This document shows positions 11,978 to 23,268 of a stretch of 64,000 bases of DNA, piece by piece. Source of the DNA: Massospora cicadina (taxonomy: Eukaryota; Entomophthoromycota; Entomophthoromycetes; Entomophthorales; Entomophthoraceae); assembly GCA_022478985.1 (NCBI GenBank), contig JAKSZP010002654.1, positions 186,001-250,000 on the forward strand. The letters are read 5' to 3'. Each line of letters opens with the position of its first letter. The stretch's first letter is position 1. The notes under the pieces are model-generated. The model saw only the letters and a list, made by a program, of their open reading frames with translations. It ran no database searches and had not been told where the DNA came from. The position numbers were made by a program, and so were the translations under genes.

Positions 11978-12286
11978 AAACTTTCAAGCCTGATTATATG
12001 GGTACATGAGGCCAAAGCAACAACAGCTTGTTGAATTATGGTTCCCAGTCTGGTTTCTGTATATGACTCCTTCCTCTACACCTACTCCATAATAGGGGAA
12101 ACCCCTCAGAGTAAGGCATTCACCCCCTATACCTGGAGCTACCAGCTGGAAACAGGAGGTAGCTCGTCTACTCTGGGGTGCTTAACTCTCGCTATACTTC
12201 ACCTCCCCCTTATCTCAATACATATATTGGTATTGTCTATCCCCTGGTCGGCTTACCTTGGTTAAATAAAAAACTACAGAGGTTGA

Positions 12287-14269
12287 TTGCTGCTATTGCC
12301 AAATCTGGTCACATATAAATTGACATTTACAAGTATAATGGTAAATCACTATCAAAACAAATATTGATAAACATTAGCTATTTCAAGAATTACAGACTCC
12401 GTCTCATGGCCAAAGTTGCAAATACACTCCATAGGAACCAATGAGGAGATTAAAAGGCAATAGTGTCATTAAAATAATTGGAAGATGAGACCATGATTAG
12501 GAGGTAGAGAAGAGACTCAAGAGGATTGAGTAGTAGTGAAACTCTGCTGGTATAGAAGTGAGATGAGAGAATTTCCTAAGACTTGGTGGTACTGTGACTC
12601 TACCAATATTTAAGAGAGAGAATTTACATAACCGTTTGTCATTTTAATTAATATTATATTTTATTAAGGGACAGCTACTTTCATATTTATGTTGCATCCG
12701 TGGTACTCAGATCCTATGCAGCCTTCCAAGAGTCTAAATACAGTTATAAATGCTATCCACCAGAAACGCAATACATAATCCAATATCTCTCTCAGAAAGT
12801 AAACGATCCCACCACAAATCCTAGCATGGTGGGCGACTCACAAGAGGCAGAAGTTAAGGCAATATAGCATCAAGGAAGTATAAAGATCATTATATTAACT
12901 TATCGCATGGAAGGGTTACTCTGCCTACAAAGATAGCTGGGTGAGTGTAAAGGACTGTGCAAACTGTAATTAGTTAGTGGCTGAGATCCATGAATCACAC
13001 CCTGAGGCCCCTATCCTCTGAATACATTTTTGTCATCCTTGCCAGCTAATTCCCCGCAAGTTACAGAACCTATACCTTGTTCATTTGCCAAGAGGAGGAA
13101 ACTTTTTAGCTTTAAAAGGTGAGAATAATTGAAGTGTGGAGACACAAAATCCTCTGATAAACTGAAGGAAGATCCTCACAGGCGCAAGCGATGTCCTAAG
13201 GTGCTAGAATTTTTAACATAATTGAGCAATCTTGATCATGTTTAGATGAGCGGTGGTTTACTCCTTTGGCCCCTAAAGATCCTTCCTCTGTATTCCCCCT
13301 TTCAAACCATTCCCTATTGAGAAATTAATGAGGGGTTTTTATGGAGGCAGTATAGATCAGGGGTCACCAGCAGGGCGTCAAACTCATTATAACTAGTACA
13401 ACAACCGCAACCCCCCAGAATTGGTAATGTGTGTCCCAAATCTCAGAAACCCCTACTGAGTCAGAGAAATAATATTAGATCACGCTGTATGGAGTTACAG
13501 ATTGTGTATCACAAGCATATAATATGACAGATTGATCCTAAGAGCTCTAAATATAAATTAATGTTAGGATCAAATACCCATGAAGCAAACTATGCAAAAA
13601 TTAATCTGGAAAAATCCATTAGTTTTGTCTCTATCTAAATACGTCTGCTGCCATCCAAGGTATCATTAAATATTTTTTATGATCTTGTAATCTTTATTAT
13701 AAAACCTGCCAGCCCATGATGCTCTTCCAAATCAAAACAAAGGTGAACTCCAAAAAGAGGGCAAGGCCAGGACTGGTCTGAACCGCATTCCAATTTCCTT
13801 CCTTCCTCACGCTATAAAGACAACAGACCCTCTTGGGTTCTGTTTCAGTTCATTTCTTATTTTGAGTCTTTTCTCGGGAAAAAAGCGGTGTTCCCATTTG
13901 TTTCCGAAGAATCTGCTTGTTTTCCAAACTATAATATTTTATTGATTCAGTAAACATGCTGCAATCTGCATTCTGCCTCCAATGATTATTAGTGGCTCTC
14001 CAGTTCATCAATCAATTAACTCTCCACGTCCTAGCAAAAGTTGTCAAAATTTCATAACCTTTATTTTTACCTTTTACTAACAAAGGCCATTTCTTTTTTA
14101 GCACTAGTGGTGCCCAACCCAAAAGGGGGAGCCACCACGCATCTTTATTTTCAAATGGTCCAAAAGAAGGAATTATTAGAAATACAAAATTCCTAATATG
14201 GCACCTCAGTTAATAGCCTAGTAAGCCATATCAGAAGGTGAAGAAGCTTTAAGGAATTTTTTCAGCGCC
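12287..14269. other. Intergenic / unassigned AT-rich DNA, possible LTR-like promoter
   Basis: No gene is readable. Around 12750-13120 there are weak plus-strand scraps that could be an old integrase zinc region (CKDCANCN-like), too poor to call. At 13805-13830 gctataaagacaacagaccctc looks like a TATA box with a downstream start region, in a block (about 13730-14060) that has the look of an LTR. I found no second copy in the window. Confidence 0.35.
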
Positions 14270-15900
14270 CACTTTAGCTGGTGGACCATGGCAGACAGCA
14301 TTGGGGTGGAAGCATCACCGACATGAGGCATAAGGAGGTATAGTTGTGTTCTTCAATTACGAGGCTAGCGGTGTCCATCGCCTCAAATTGAGCAAGTTGA
14401 TGCTCAGTGAAAGTGATGAGAGCCAGCACACAAGTTAATGACTTGATGCGCCGGCAGGATTTGGGATAATTTTGGTTAAAAAGAGATGTTTTTGCTGTGT
14501 TGATGCAAGTGCAGCTCACACAAAAAGCGAGCTCCTCAATTTCATATTTTGCATCTTCCTCAAAATCATGGGGAAAATTGGGATAAAATTACCCTCAACA
14601 AGGGGCTCCATTGCACCATGAAGTTGCTGGCGAAGTAGGGTGTTGGCAGTGGCAGCTGCAGCCTTGACTGCTACTTTATTAATATTTTTGTAAATGGGAT
14701 AACCATTTTTGGGATGAAAAGAGCTAGGCCACAATCAAGGAGGGTTAACAAAAATTTACCCATAAGCAAAATCTAGCTTGACATGGTACAGCCGTTTATT
14801 CTAATCAATCCATTTGAGATCCTCAAATGGATTGGATTCAGCTAGCACTGGGCCAGCCACTGAAATTGGGGCAGAGGCAGAAGATGATTGGCCATGTGCC
14901 ATTGACCAAGGCAGCTCAGTTGAAACTGAGTCAGCCTTTAACTCAGGATTCTGTAATCCAGTCAAAATTGTTATGTTTTTGAAAAATTTATAAATTTTGA
15001 TTGGCTGCCTCCTTGGAAGTGGCACCAGAATTTGCTGAGGTTGGGGGCAGGAGGATTAAGCCCCATTCAAAAATTGAGCTGAACCAGCTGCCAACCCAAC
15101 ACTGGAGGTAGGAGCTGCAGAAGCGGTGGAGGCGGAAGCTGTAGGGCACTTGCACTTTGAGTGATCAAGCTCAAAGCACAAGGGGCAAATGCAAAGCCGT
15201 TCTCAACGCACGCCCAGAATGAGTGATCAGGGGTAAATTTGATCACCATGCAAGGGGTAATTGTGAGGTGGGTGTCACGATGAAATGGGCTGATCATTGC
15301 AAAGGCGTGTAGCCCTGCCAAATGATCCACTCCATTCTGAACCACAAATTGAAACATGTGGTCTGCGCCATAAATGGCAAACCCTCCATGAGCTTGTGTG
15401 GAGGCGTCCAGGTGAAAGGTTGGAAGGCAACCCGGCGAACTGGACCACCAAAGTGGCTGCATCTGGGAGCCAGGTTCAAATGGTTGGGAGGGGGATTTTT
15501 TTTAAATTAATTGCATATTAGCTGCTGCATTTATATCAGCCTCATAATGGAAACCGTGTTTGAAATACCCCTTAAAGGGCTGAAATCTTTGAACTGGAAG
15601 GTTTAAACACTGCCGTGGCTTATCTCAATGATGGCCATTCTTGCATATGGTATAAGGCTCCCATATTTTAACCAAGAGGCCAAAATGAAAATTGCTCCAT
15701 GGGAGCACCAAAGGGCTCTGGAGCACCACCTGTGAACTTGCGAGATGATAGGCTAAGTCCTGAGGTGGGACATAACTCCCTGTAGCATTAGCGGGGCTAG
15801 CAGAGCTAGCCTGGCCATGCTCAGCAGCAGCCAAAAGACATCAGATGCCGGCGCACCACCCCAAGCTGGGGCAGCAGGCGTCAATGGCATCAACATTAGT
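14270..15900 (-). pseudogene. Orphan zinc-knuckle (Gag/ORF1-like) gene, decayed
   Basis: Minus-strand frames at 15834-15625, 15462-15067, 15025-14801, 14734-14516 and 14519-14274 follow one another and appear to be one protein broken by frameshifts. Near 15140-15200, just past a frameshift, the minus strand reads CPLCFELDHSKCKC, a C-x2-C-x4-H-x4-C knuckle. Before it is a folded-looking segment (residues such as FHLDASTQAHGGFAIYGA and MISPFHRDTHLTITP); after it comes an Ala/Ser/Pro-rich linker (15120-15060) and a region with KAAAATANTLL. It is not related by eye to the LINE ORF1 or to the Gypsy gags here. A knuckle protein of an unidentified retroelement is likely; no RT is seen beside it. GC content is higher than the surroundings. 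Confidence 0.5.
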
Positions 15901-16294
15901 AATCTTTTGCCCAATCAATTGGTCATTTTTTGTTTTCTTAAAAATCCAAATTTGACTTTGATCTAGTTATCAAAGTGAAAGAGAGGTCACAAAGACCATT
16001 TCCAAACCCAAAATTCTCCCCACTGATCCACCTCTGGCTCAGAGCAATCTGTTTAACAAAGGAGTTTCTAACATGAAAATTATAGTACACCGGCTAGGAG
16101 CTAAGACTGCTTCTTTGCCCTACCCAAAAAGAGGTTTTCAATTACTGGATCACCCAGTGCACCAATCTTTGAGGAAACCTACCACATTTTGTATCACTTA
16201 AGTGACCCATTGCCCTATTACCTTTGCTGACCCTAATGGCAGTTTATCCAACATATCATCCTTGAAATGATTGCTAAGCTTACCCAGCACATGA
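15901..16294. other. No feature seen
   Basis: AT-rich sequence lies between the orphan zinc-knuckle gene and the second copy of the dispersed repeat. No motif, repeat or long frame was recognised. Confidence 0.4.
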
Positions 16295-16713
16295 ATCAAA
16301 CCAATTAGATCTATTTATGCTTTTGTTGACTTTAATTGCGATTTAGTAACTAAGTGAGCCGGGTGACAAATTGCGGTATGGGGTGAATCAAAGTATGCTA
16401 ATACAAGTACCAAAGGCACAAAACCACCAACTCAGGAGGATTCTTTTCCCTCCATGAATCCCTCCCCCTCAAGGTTACCTCAGAAAGACCAGTAATTGCC
16501 ACATTGCTATCGTTTGGTTTGCTATGGTGCTTAGGTACACTTATGAATTTTTGCCTTGCAGGAATTCTAGACCTCCTCTTTAAAATCGCTAGATCTGCTG
16601 TGCTACTGGCATTTGAGCCTTCCACTGAGTTGTAACAGACCTAGACTACAAATCCAAGCTCCATTCAATAATCAGCATCCAGGACACAGTTTACTCAAAA
16701 GCAATATTTTCTG
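16295..16713 (+). repeat. Dispersed repeat, copy 2
   Basis: It aligns with 1-430 in the same orientation (for example gaatcaaagtatgc at 16387, and gctgtgctactggcattt near 16597). Similarity fades at about 16713. A minus-strand frame of 75 codons (16625-16398) lies within it but is not preserved in copy 1, so it is probably not the coding frame. Confidence 0.6.
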
Positions 16714-16734
16714 AAAAAACAGAACAGAAATAGG

Positions 16735-16880
16735 CATGGTAATGGAACTATCAGCATAAAGAGCCTCTTTCTTTATGCTGACCTTTCTTTTGCTTTTTTG
16801 CAATATACCTCCTTTGAACAGCACTCATACCATTGATCCATAGTGTGACAATAGCCTTTGCATTATGAACAAAACCATGC
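16735..16880 (-). pseudogene. Gypsy gag zinc-knuckle fragment (element F)
   Basis: The reverse complement resembles the zinc-knuckle end of gag in element A (44.76-44.88 kb): both have a Cys-rich block, then a Lys/Ala-rich tail, then a conserved nucleotide stretch (here aaagaaaggtcagcataaag; in A gcaaaagaggggtcagcata). The Cys pattern is degraded. Element E's left LTR starts at 16881, so E may have inserted into this gag. Weak matches to A's capsid coding region occur right of E (about 23420-23520). Confidence 0.4.
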
Positions 16881-17217
16881 TGTCAGGATGTCACCAAAAT
16901 CTCTCATTTCCAAATATTCTACTTCCACTATTTCCTGGTAATATTGGAAGGGGAGCTTAATTTATCTAAATCTAACAAGGTTAATAAGAATGATCAGGCT
17001 CATCACAATAAGGGAATAGAAGATTTGATTGCTCAGCGATTAATTAGATCAAATAGATCCTGAACCATTTTTGAACCTATAAATATTTACTTCTTCTGAT
17101 AAAGAATTAATTCAATCTATAACCTGCTTTTAATTTTATTTATCGCTTTTTGGAGAATCCACCTGAGTAACTTCAAGAGAAAACCAGCCTATTTAAAAGT
17201 GTAATTCAAAACTTCCA
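16881..17217 (+). repeat. 5' LTR of element E
   Basis: 337 bases, TGTCAGG...CTTCCA. The first 31 bases align without gaps to the start of the right LTR, and the last ones (gtgtaattcaaaacttcca) are identical in both. Confidence 0.88.
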
Positions 17218-17220
17218 GGG

Positions 17221-17238
17221 TGGTGCTCACTACAGGGG
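17221..17238 (+). promoter_or_regulatory. Primer-binding site of element E
   Basis: TGGTGCTCACTACAGGGG begins three bases after the LTR and starts with TGG, the complement of a tRNA 3' CCA. Element A has a closely similar site (TGGTGCTTACTGACAGGT), so the two probably use the same tRNA. The tRNA was not identified. Confidence 0.7.
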
Positions 17239-17280
17239 TTACTCTAAGTTATGCATCAGTGAAAACGTCAACCACTACAA

Positions 17281-19440
17281 TGGATTCTCATTTTTCGCCT
17301 TAAGAAGCTCAAGACCATGAGCAAGGCAGTATATTATGATGGGTCCATTCAACTAGAACCAAAATTCCAAGAGTACCCTCCACGTTGGAATTGTGTGCCA
17401 ACTTGGAGTTTTACTGTCCTAACTTAAGCTTTACCACAAACTACTCAAATACAGCCCAAAGTTTTAAAATATATTATCAATCAAATGCTTGAGGGGGCCC
17501 TGGTTCCTGGAATCTGTTCCACCCATTATTAATCTAATACTGTACTTCTATCTTGTGGGAAGTGATGAAAACATCTCAAATGCCAGGAATTGGTACTGAG
17601 AAATATTTGCACCAACTTGTACGCCCTACTTTATACCATTTATTACTGGTAGTAGGAATGCATCATTAAGGGATGCTTAATTTACTAGAAGGTCTCCAGT
17701 CCTTAAAAAATTTTGTTTCCGAGTTTTTAAGTCTGCCTCTGAGTTTAGCAGATATAATTGTGATACCTTAATTAATAATCGGAACCTTCTCAATGAATTA
17801 CATCAACAGCTTATTCAGCTTGACCAAGGGATGTCCGGTTTTGTTGATTTACAGTTCACAAAGTGAGTCCATAAAATTCAGAGAGAATGGAAAGAGTATA
17901 CTAAGCTCTCTGAGCATAGTCAATCAATGGAGGAGGAAAATAAAAACCACATCTTCCAATTGAAGCAATTGTACTCAGGAATTAAATTCCAAGCCAACAA
18001 AGCTGAGAAAACCTCTGGAACTATGGGTCTTCCTGGGGTTGAAGGACCTCGTGGCCCACCTGGGGATGAAGGACCACGTGGACCTCCAGGCGCTGATGGA
18101 CCTTGTGAACCCCCAGGGGTTGTTGGGCCCCACGGACTGCCAGGCATGGATGGACCTCAGGGACCACCAGTTGCTAATGGGCATTCAGGATCCCTTCAGA
18201 AAATTGACTCTCTATTGAGCATGTTGGACTGCTTACATGAGCAATTTTATAAAGTGGCCAAGGAGTGTAACTTAACCCCTGATGGGGTACCAATTGACCC
18301 CCTCTTATCACTTCACTATTTATCTGGCGAATTGTGTAATCTGGGTAAATGGGCAAAGGATACCAACATCCTGCTACAAGATTAGAAATCAAAAGGGGAG
18401 ATTCTCCAAGAGAAAATTAAACATTGGAACTTAAGTACAATGCACAGCAGGAGCAAATTAATGAGTTATCACGCAGGTTGGATGAGAAAGTGGGAGTTGC
18501 TGATATGAATCGCCATATTAGTGAAATTTGTACCGAGGCAGTTGGTTCTAATCCTCAATTTTCTTCCCAAGCTTTGGACTCTAACTCTTATGTCTCCACT
18601 TAATCAGAACAGCCTGGAGTGCATATTTTAACAGCCAATGCTCCAATGAGTTTTAAACCTGTATTTAAGGATAAATACTCTCTTGGAGAAGTCAGCATTA
18701 TCTACTTCCTCTAACTATATGAGAAGGCTCTGAGTGATGCCACAGATTACCGAAGGATGATTAGTTTTTTTGATTGCCTTACCCAATTGGTCCATGATAT
18801 CATGGTACCCCACTTGATGACTTGCTCTACTCGGTATCAGGTCAAAGAAGCGTTAATAAAAGATTTTTGGAGTGAGCAAACCCTATACTCTCAGAAACAG
18901 GCTTTTTTGGGTATACAGCCCCACCAAAATGAATCTATCAAAGACTTTGCTCATTGGTTCTATCAGGAAGCTCAGACTTTTCTAGCATGTGGCTGGTTAA
19001 ATTTGGATATGTATTACTTCAGTTATGTCTGCTTTTACTTCTAGGACTCAGATGCAAGTTTGCCTTATCAGCGTAAAAAAATACAGAAGTATTTTAGACA
19101 TAAATGAGGCCTTGTTGGAATTGCCTCCTCATCTTTATGACAAACCCCAAGTTTAAAACTATTTAAGACCTAGTCGCCCTAAAGTTTACGCTGTGCCTGA
19201 GAATACTAGAGTGATTCAATGTAGTTACTGTCACTGATATTTACATATTGAGGACCATTGTTATAAAAAAGAAGCTGATGAAAAGAAGAAAAGAGATAAA
19301 ACCATCAATTATAGCCACCTTGATAAAGATATGAGTATGCAACAGGAACTTCAAAGCACTGTAGAGTATAATAAAGATGAACATTCTTCCTATTTCTTGT
19401 CCTGCTTGTTGGCTTTATCCTCTCAGTTTGAAAGTACCGT
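17281..19440 (+). pseudogene. Gag of element E with collagen-like Gly-X-Y tract
   Basis: Order seen: a degraded N-terminus (17281 onward; LELCANLEF matches QFCAMLDF in A), a helical Gln/Leu-rich stretch (17715-17985), about 18 Gly-X-Y triplets (18026-18190, for example GPRGPPGDEGPRGPPGADGP, with two Gly replaced by Glu and Val), another polar stretch, a capsid-like region (18620-19090, including FWSEQTLYSQKQAFLGI and DFAHWFYQEA), then a knuckle C-SY-C-x4-H-x4-C at about 19219-19262 with a TGA stop inside. It would form the particle and package RNA. A collagen-like segment is not a normal part of Gypsy Gag. Element A has it at the same place. Start uncertain; at least five stops. Confidence 0.8.
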
Positions 19441-19760
19441 CACCCATATTGACTTTTGAGTGAATAAAGTAAACACCAAAGCTATCATTGACACTGGATC
19501 TCCGGTGAATGTCATCTCTTCAAAATTTATCAAGTGGATCAAGTTAACGCCCAATATTTCAAATTATGAAGAATATGGCACCGTGGGACCTCATAATACT
19601 CGATCAATTGGAGCTTTTTTGTCACTCCCATTTTTAAATTGGGAAGTTAACGTTCATAGTACCTGCTACTGTCATTTAACTTAAGTTATGACCTACTTTT
19701 GGGGACTCAATTTTTGTAGGAATTTGATGGAATTATTAATTACCCCAATTCTTCTCTATC
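19441..19760 (+). pseudogene. Aspartic protease of element E
   Basis: The frame from 19460 reads VNTKAIIDTGSPVNVISSKF, with the catalytic Asp-Thr-Gly intact, then EYGTVGPHNTRSIGAFLSLPF, which matches the flap region of A (EYRTAGT...) and B (EYGTAGTLKT). A TGA stop precedes it and a TAA ends the frame at 19684. Later residues (SYDLLLGTQF-like, with stops) are readable to about 19730. It would process Gag-Pol. Confidence 0.85.
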
Positions 19761-20379
19761 CTTTTTAGGTATAGAGCTCTGTTGCTTTTATCCAAACATG
19801 CTCATACTAAACGTTGGTTATGTTTGCTTGAGGGATCAAAAAGGTCTTATTCCATTTAATACCATGTTGGAGACCCTTGAGTAAAATTACCCCCTACAAC
19901 GGCGGACATAGAAGAAGGGATGTATATTTTCTCCCCTGATAATTTAGTTATTCAGCCAAAGTCTCAGTTAATTGTTAATGCTTTTTACATTTTTTTATTC
20001 CCAAAAAACACTTGTTACAAGTCCAAGGAATTTAAAACACTTCTGTTAAAGAATTCTTGCCTCGTCCTGGGGTATTGGATTATGCTTTTCTGGATCGTTA
20101 TCAGTTTTATTGGTAAACTTTATCAATGCTTAAAAAACGGTAGATTGAAAAGATCCAATTGCTTATGTCAAGTTAAGACCCTAATCTCGAATCTATGCTG
20201 TTAAACCTTTTGGAAGCTTACAAGACTTTGGGCTGGAAAGTAATCATAGATTTATACTGTGGGACCTGCAATAGGGAAACATCTCACTAAAGAACAGGGA
20301 AACAAGTTTTTCAATTTTTAGAAGGATAATCCGGAATTTTTGCAAGCACACTTCTGATTCTGTTAAAATGAAAGGAGTA

Positions 20380-21200
20380 ATGTACTCCGTTGAAACTGGC
20401 GATCATCTTCCTATTAGTGCTAAGCCCTATCATAAGTCCAAAGTGGAGGAAGCCCAGGTTACCAAAGAATTGCATCAACTACTGGAGGCTGGATTATTAA
20501 TACCCTCCAAAAAACTTGAGCCTCCTCGTTGCTGCTGATTAACAATGATGGTTCCTATTGGGTGGTTATGGATTATCATAGATTGAACGTTATTACTTGA
20601 AGAGATAATTATCATTTACCACAGATCGATGATTCCCTTTGGTTGTTGGTTGGCTCAACTTATTTTTCTGCAATGGACTTAGCCAATGGATACTAGAGAA
20701 TTGAGTTATCCCCGGAATACTGAGATAAATGTGCCATAATATCCAGTGAGGGATTATTTTGAGTCAACTTGTATGCCACAAGGGTTGAGCAACGCCCCAG
20801 CAACCTTACAAAAGGACATGGATGGTATGTTATGTGACTTAAAGCTGACCTATATTCTGGTATATCTGGATGATAACCATGTTTTCAAGACCTTTACTAA
20901 ACATTAGGGTCATCTAAAAGAAGTTTCCAGACGAATTTGAAATTCTTCCCTAAAGCTCAAACCCTCCAAATGTTCATTTTTCCAAAATGAAATAGAATTT
21001 TTAGGACACCAGGTATCAGCTAGAGGGATTCAACTCCTCTCAGATAAAATTAAAAGCTATTCAACGAATGCCACTTCCAACCTCTTTGCGGGATATACAA
21101 GTCTTTCTTGGTAATGTTAGGTATTATTGGCAATTTATACCCAAGTTAGCTGATATGGCTCAACCTTTATTCCATCTTTTACAGAAAGGGGTGCCATTTG
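20380..21200 (+). pseudogene. Reverse transcriptase of element E
   Basis: Motifs in order on +: the KLNVI/YHLP-type block (20580-20630), AMDLANGY near 20672-20690 with the first catalytic Asp, MPQGLSNAPATLQKDMD near 20773-20822, and LVYLDDNHVF near 20858-20880 with the YxDD box intact. PSKCSFFQNEIEFLGHQVS follows near 20967-21015. Frameshifts and stops break it, for example at 20743 and 20904. From 19760 to 20380 the linker between protease and RT is unreadable apart from an 94-codon frame with no motif. It would copy the RNA to DNA inside the particle. Confidence 0.88.
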
Positions 21201-21201
21201 A

Positions 21202-21760
21202 GTGGAGTTCAGCTCAGGAACAGTCATTCAATTATCTGTGAACTGCTTAACTAACGCCCCTGTTCTAATTCATCCTCAATTTGATAAGCCTTTTTTCTTA
21301 CATACTAGTGCAAGTAATGTCACTATTGGGGCTATCCTATCACAGTATTACGAAAAGCAGAAGGATCATCCCATAGCGTTTTATAGAAAAACTTTATCCA
21401 AAGCTGAATGAAATTACAGCGTAACAGAGCGGAAATGTTTAGCTGTAATTTTAGCAATTAAGAACTTTTGTCCCTTTCTATATGTTAACCATTTTAATGT
21501 TATTACCAAACATCCTACTTTAAGATGGTTACAAATAAAAAGGATCCTGATGATAGACTAGCCCGTTGGGCCCTAATATTACAAAATTATGATTTCTCAA
21601 TTGTTCAGCGCTCAGATACTCACCATCAAAATGCTGATGGCTTGCCCCAGTTGCCTATACTGACCTTGGATTCAGAAAGGAAGAGCTCTTATATAATCTT
21701 ATTGGATGGCCCAAATTGAGGAATCAAGAATCTAAAGAGGATCGAGCTTTTAAAAAATAT
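21202..21760 (+). pseudogene. RNase H of element E
   Basis: Frames at 21202-21411 and 21525-21719 give NAPVLIHPQFDKPFFLHTSASNVTIGAILSQ, where the first catalytic Asp of TDAS reads Ser, then RKTLSKAExNYSVTERKCLAVILAIK and LRWLQIKKDPDDRLARWALILQNYDFSIVQR. This is the standard Gypsy RNase H followed by the DPDxRLARW linker. Element A has the matching DPDGRLARWALRLQNYDFSIV. The copy is inactive. Confidence 0.85.
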
Positions 21761-22936
21761 ATCACCAAAGATACCATGATTCAAGAGGGAGCCTTGTATA
21801 AAAAGGTCAAATCCAAATTTTTACCCTTTCTGCACCCAACCTCAAGATTCGTTTTATCATGGAAGGACATGAACAATTAGGTCATAGTGGGTTAAAGAAA
21901 AACCAAGAGTGGTTAAAAACCCGAGATTTATTGTAATAATATGACTGAAACCATTAGAGACACCATTAAGTTGTGTCTCATCTGTAAAAGTCATGGAGCC
22001 ACCAACCCTACTTATCAACATCAATGATTCCACTGACTAAAGCATTTGAAGTGGCAAGCATTGACGTTGTAGGCCCTTTTCCTCAGGGATTGCATGGACA
22101 TCAGCACATTATTATGGCAATCAACTATACAACTAAATGGGTTGAGGCCAGTTCCATTGCCACCCCCTCTGATAAGACTACTGAGCTATTCCTTTACTAG
22201 CACATCATCACTCAACATGAGTCCCAAGGTCCTTATGTCCAATAATGGGACTGATTTTACCTCGCATTTTTTACAGGAACAATCCAAACTATTTAATACT
22301 GTCCAACGATTTTGTTGTTCCATACAATCCATCCATGAACGGGGCCATTGGACAAGTAAATAAAACTTTGGTTTTGATTTTTAGGGAAGATGACCTCAAC
22401 AGACGCATCTCAGTGGAACTTTTACTTACCTAGTGCTTTATTTGAATATCAAATAAGTTAACATCGAATTACCAAGATGTCACCTCTCAAATGTATTTAT
22501 GGGCGCGATCCCTCAGTCCCTTCAAGTGTTCAAACAATAGTTGAAGGAGGTATACCAGAGAGCTCTGATTTGATTTGAGAAATATAGCTGATGAGATTAT
22601 TTGTCTTCAAGCTCAAGCCATGAGTTCAATTAAAATAACCTATAAAAAGGACCCAAAGAAGTTTTAACATAAACCCGGCTTACCTGAATATCAAATTTGA
22701 GATTATTTTATGTATTATCACTCCTGCTCTACTGTGCAAACTGAGAAATTAGGATCTAACTGGTATGTACTTATCGAGTTATATTCTGAAAGGGATTAGA
22801 ATACTCAATTGTCCATATTTTTTTAGTACTAGATGGTCTCAACTGTCCATATTGATACTGGTAAAGTTGTAAGCCATATCCATCCTAGACTTTTGAGAAT
22901 TCACCCTCCTCCACAATCAAATCTTGAGGTGGGAAG
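21761..22936 (+). pseudogene. Integrase of element E
   Basis: The HHCC finger region spans about 21840-22030 (EGHEQLGHS; LCLICKSHG). In the core (22040-22420) the second catalytic block reads VLMSNNGTDFTSHFL where SDNG is expected, so the catalytic Asp is Asn. NGAIGQVNKTL near 22336-22370 corresponds to the third catalytic block, with Gln at the usual Glu position. A C-terminal part with LRIHPPPQSN ends near 22926 just before the purine tract. Several stops and shifts. It would insert the cDNA into the genome. Confidence 0.85.
22926..22936 (+). promoter_or_regulatory. Polypurine tract of element E
   Basis: GAGGTGGGAAG directly precedes the right LTR. This is the usual place and composition for the plus-strand DNA primer. 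Confidence 0.7.
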
Positions 22937-23268
22937 TGTTGGGATTTTTCTGAATTCTCTCGTTTCCAAATATTCTACTTCCATGATTTCCCTGGCATTA
23001 TTTAAGGGAACTTAATTTATCAAATCTATCAAGGAAATAATTATGATTAGGCTCATCACAATCAGGGGATAGAAGATTTGATCGCTCAGCAATTAATTAG
23101 ATTAGATCCCAAACCATTTTTTGAACCTATAAACATTTAATCCTTCCAATAATAAAGAATTAGGTCGATTTAAAACCTGCTTTGATTTAATTTGTCACAT
23201 TTTGGAGAATCGACTTAAGTAACTTTGAAGAAAACCTACCAATTTGGAAGTGTAATTCAAAACTTCCA
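22937..23268 (+). repeat. 3' LTR of element E
   Basis: 332 bases, TGTTGGG...CTTCCA. It is the partner of 16881-17217, with scattered mismatches and small indels. Confidence 0.88.

Larger units (their letters stand above)
7003..12274 (+). mobile_element. LINE-1: near-full-length non-LTR retrotransposon
   Basis: Target-site duplications flank it: tacagagggtga at 6991-7002 and tacagaggttga at 12275-12286, 12 bp with one mismatch. The 5' end (cttttttctttttaac near 7009) matches the starts of LINE-2 and LINE-3 (cttttctttc). The 3' end (cccctggtcggc...aaataaaaa) matches theirs too. ORF1 and ORF2 follow in order on +. The total of about 5.27 kb is close to the other two copies (5.38 and 5.28 kb). 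Both ORFs are heavily broken. It inserted at the end of the integrase relic of G. Confidence 0.85.
16881..23268 (+). mobile_element. Gypsy element E, plus strand, complete with two LTRs
   Basis: LTRs at 16881-17217 and 22937-23268 start TGT and end CA and align end to end. A primer-binding site follows the left LTR by three bases, and a purine tract (GAGGTGGGAAG, 22926-22936) adjoins the right LTR. Between them on + are gag with a collagen-like tract, a zinc knuckle, protease, RT, RNase H and integrase, the Ty3/Gypsy order. The 6.4-kb length is normal. The flanking 5-mers (catgc / gatat) do not match, so no target duplication was seen. The same family as element A is indicated by the Gag plan and the primer-binding site. 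All genes are broken. Confidence 0.88.

Noticed and set aside
12750..13120. Possible integrase zinc-finger relic (VKDCANCN)
   Set aside because: Only one Cys pair and no continuing integrase motifs; too weak to annotate as a gene.
17920..18184. Pro/Gly-rich minus-strand frames opposite the collagen tract of E
   Set aside because: Antisense of a Gly-X-Y tract also gives Pro/Gly repeats. The plus-strand frame continues into Gag on both sides, the minus frames do not.
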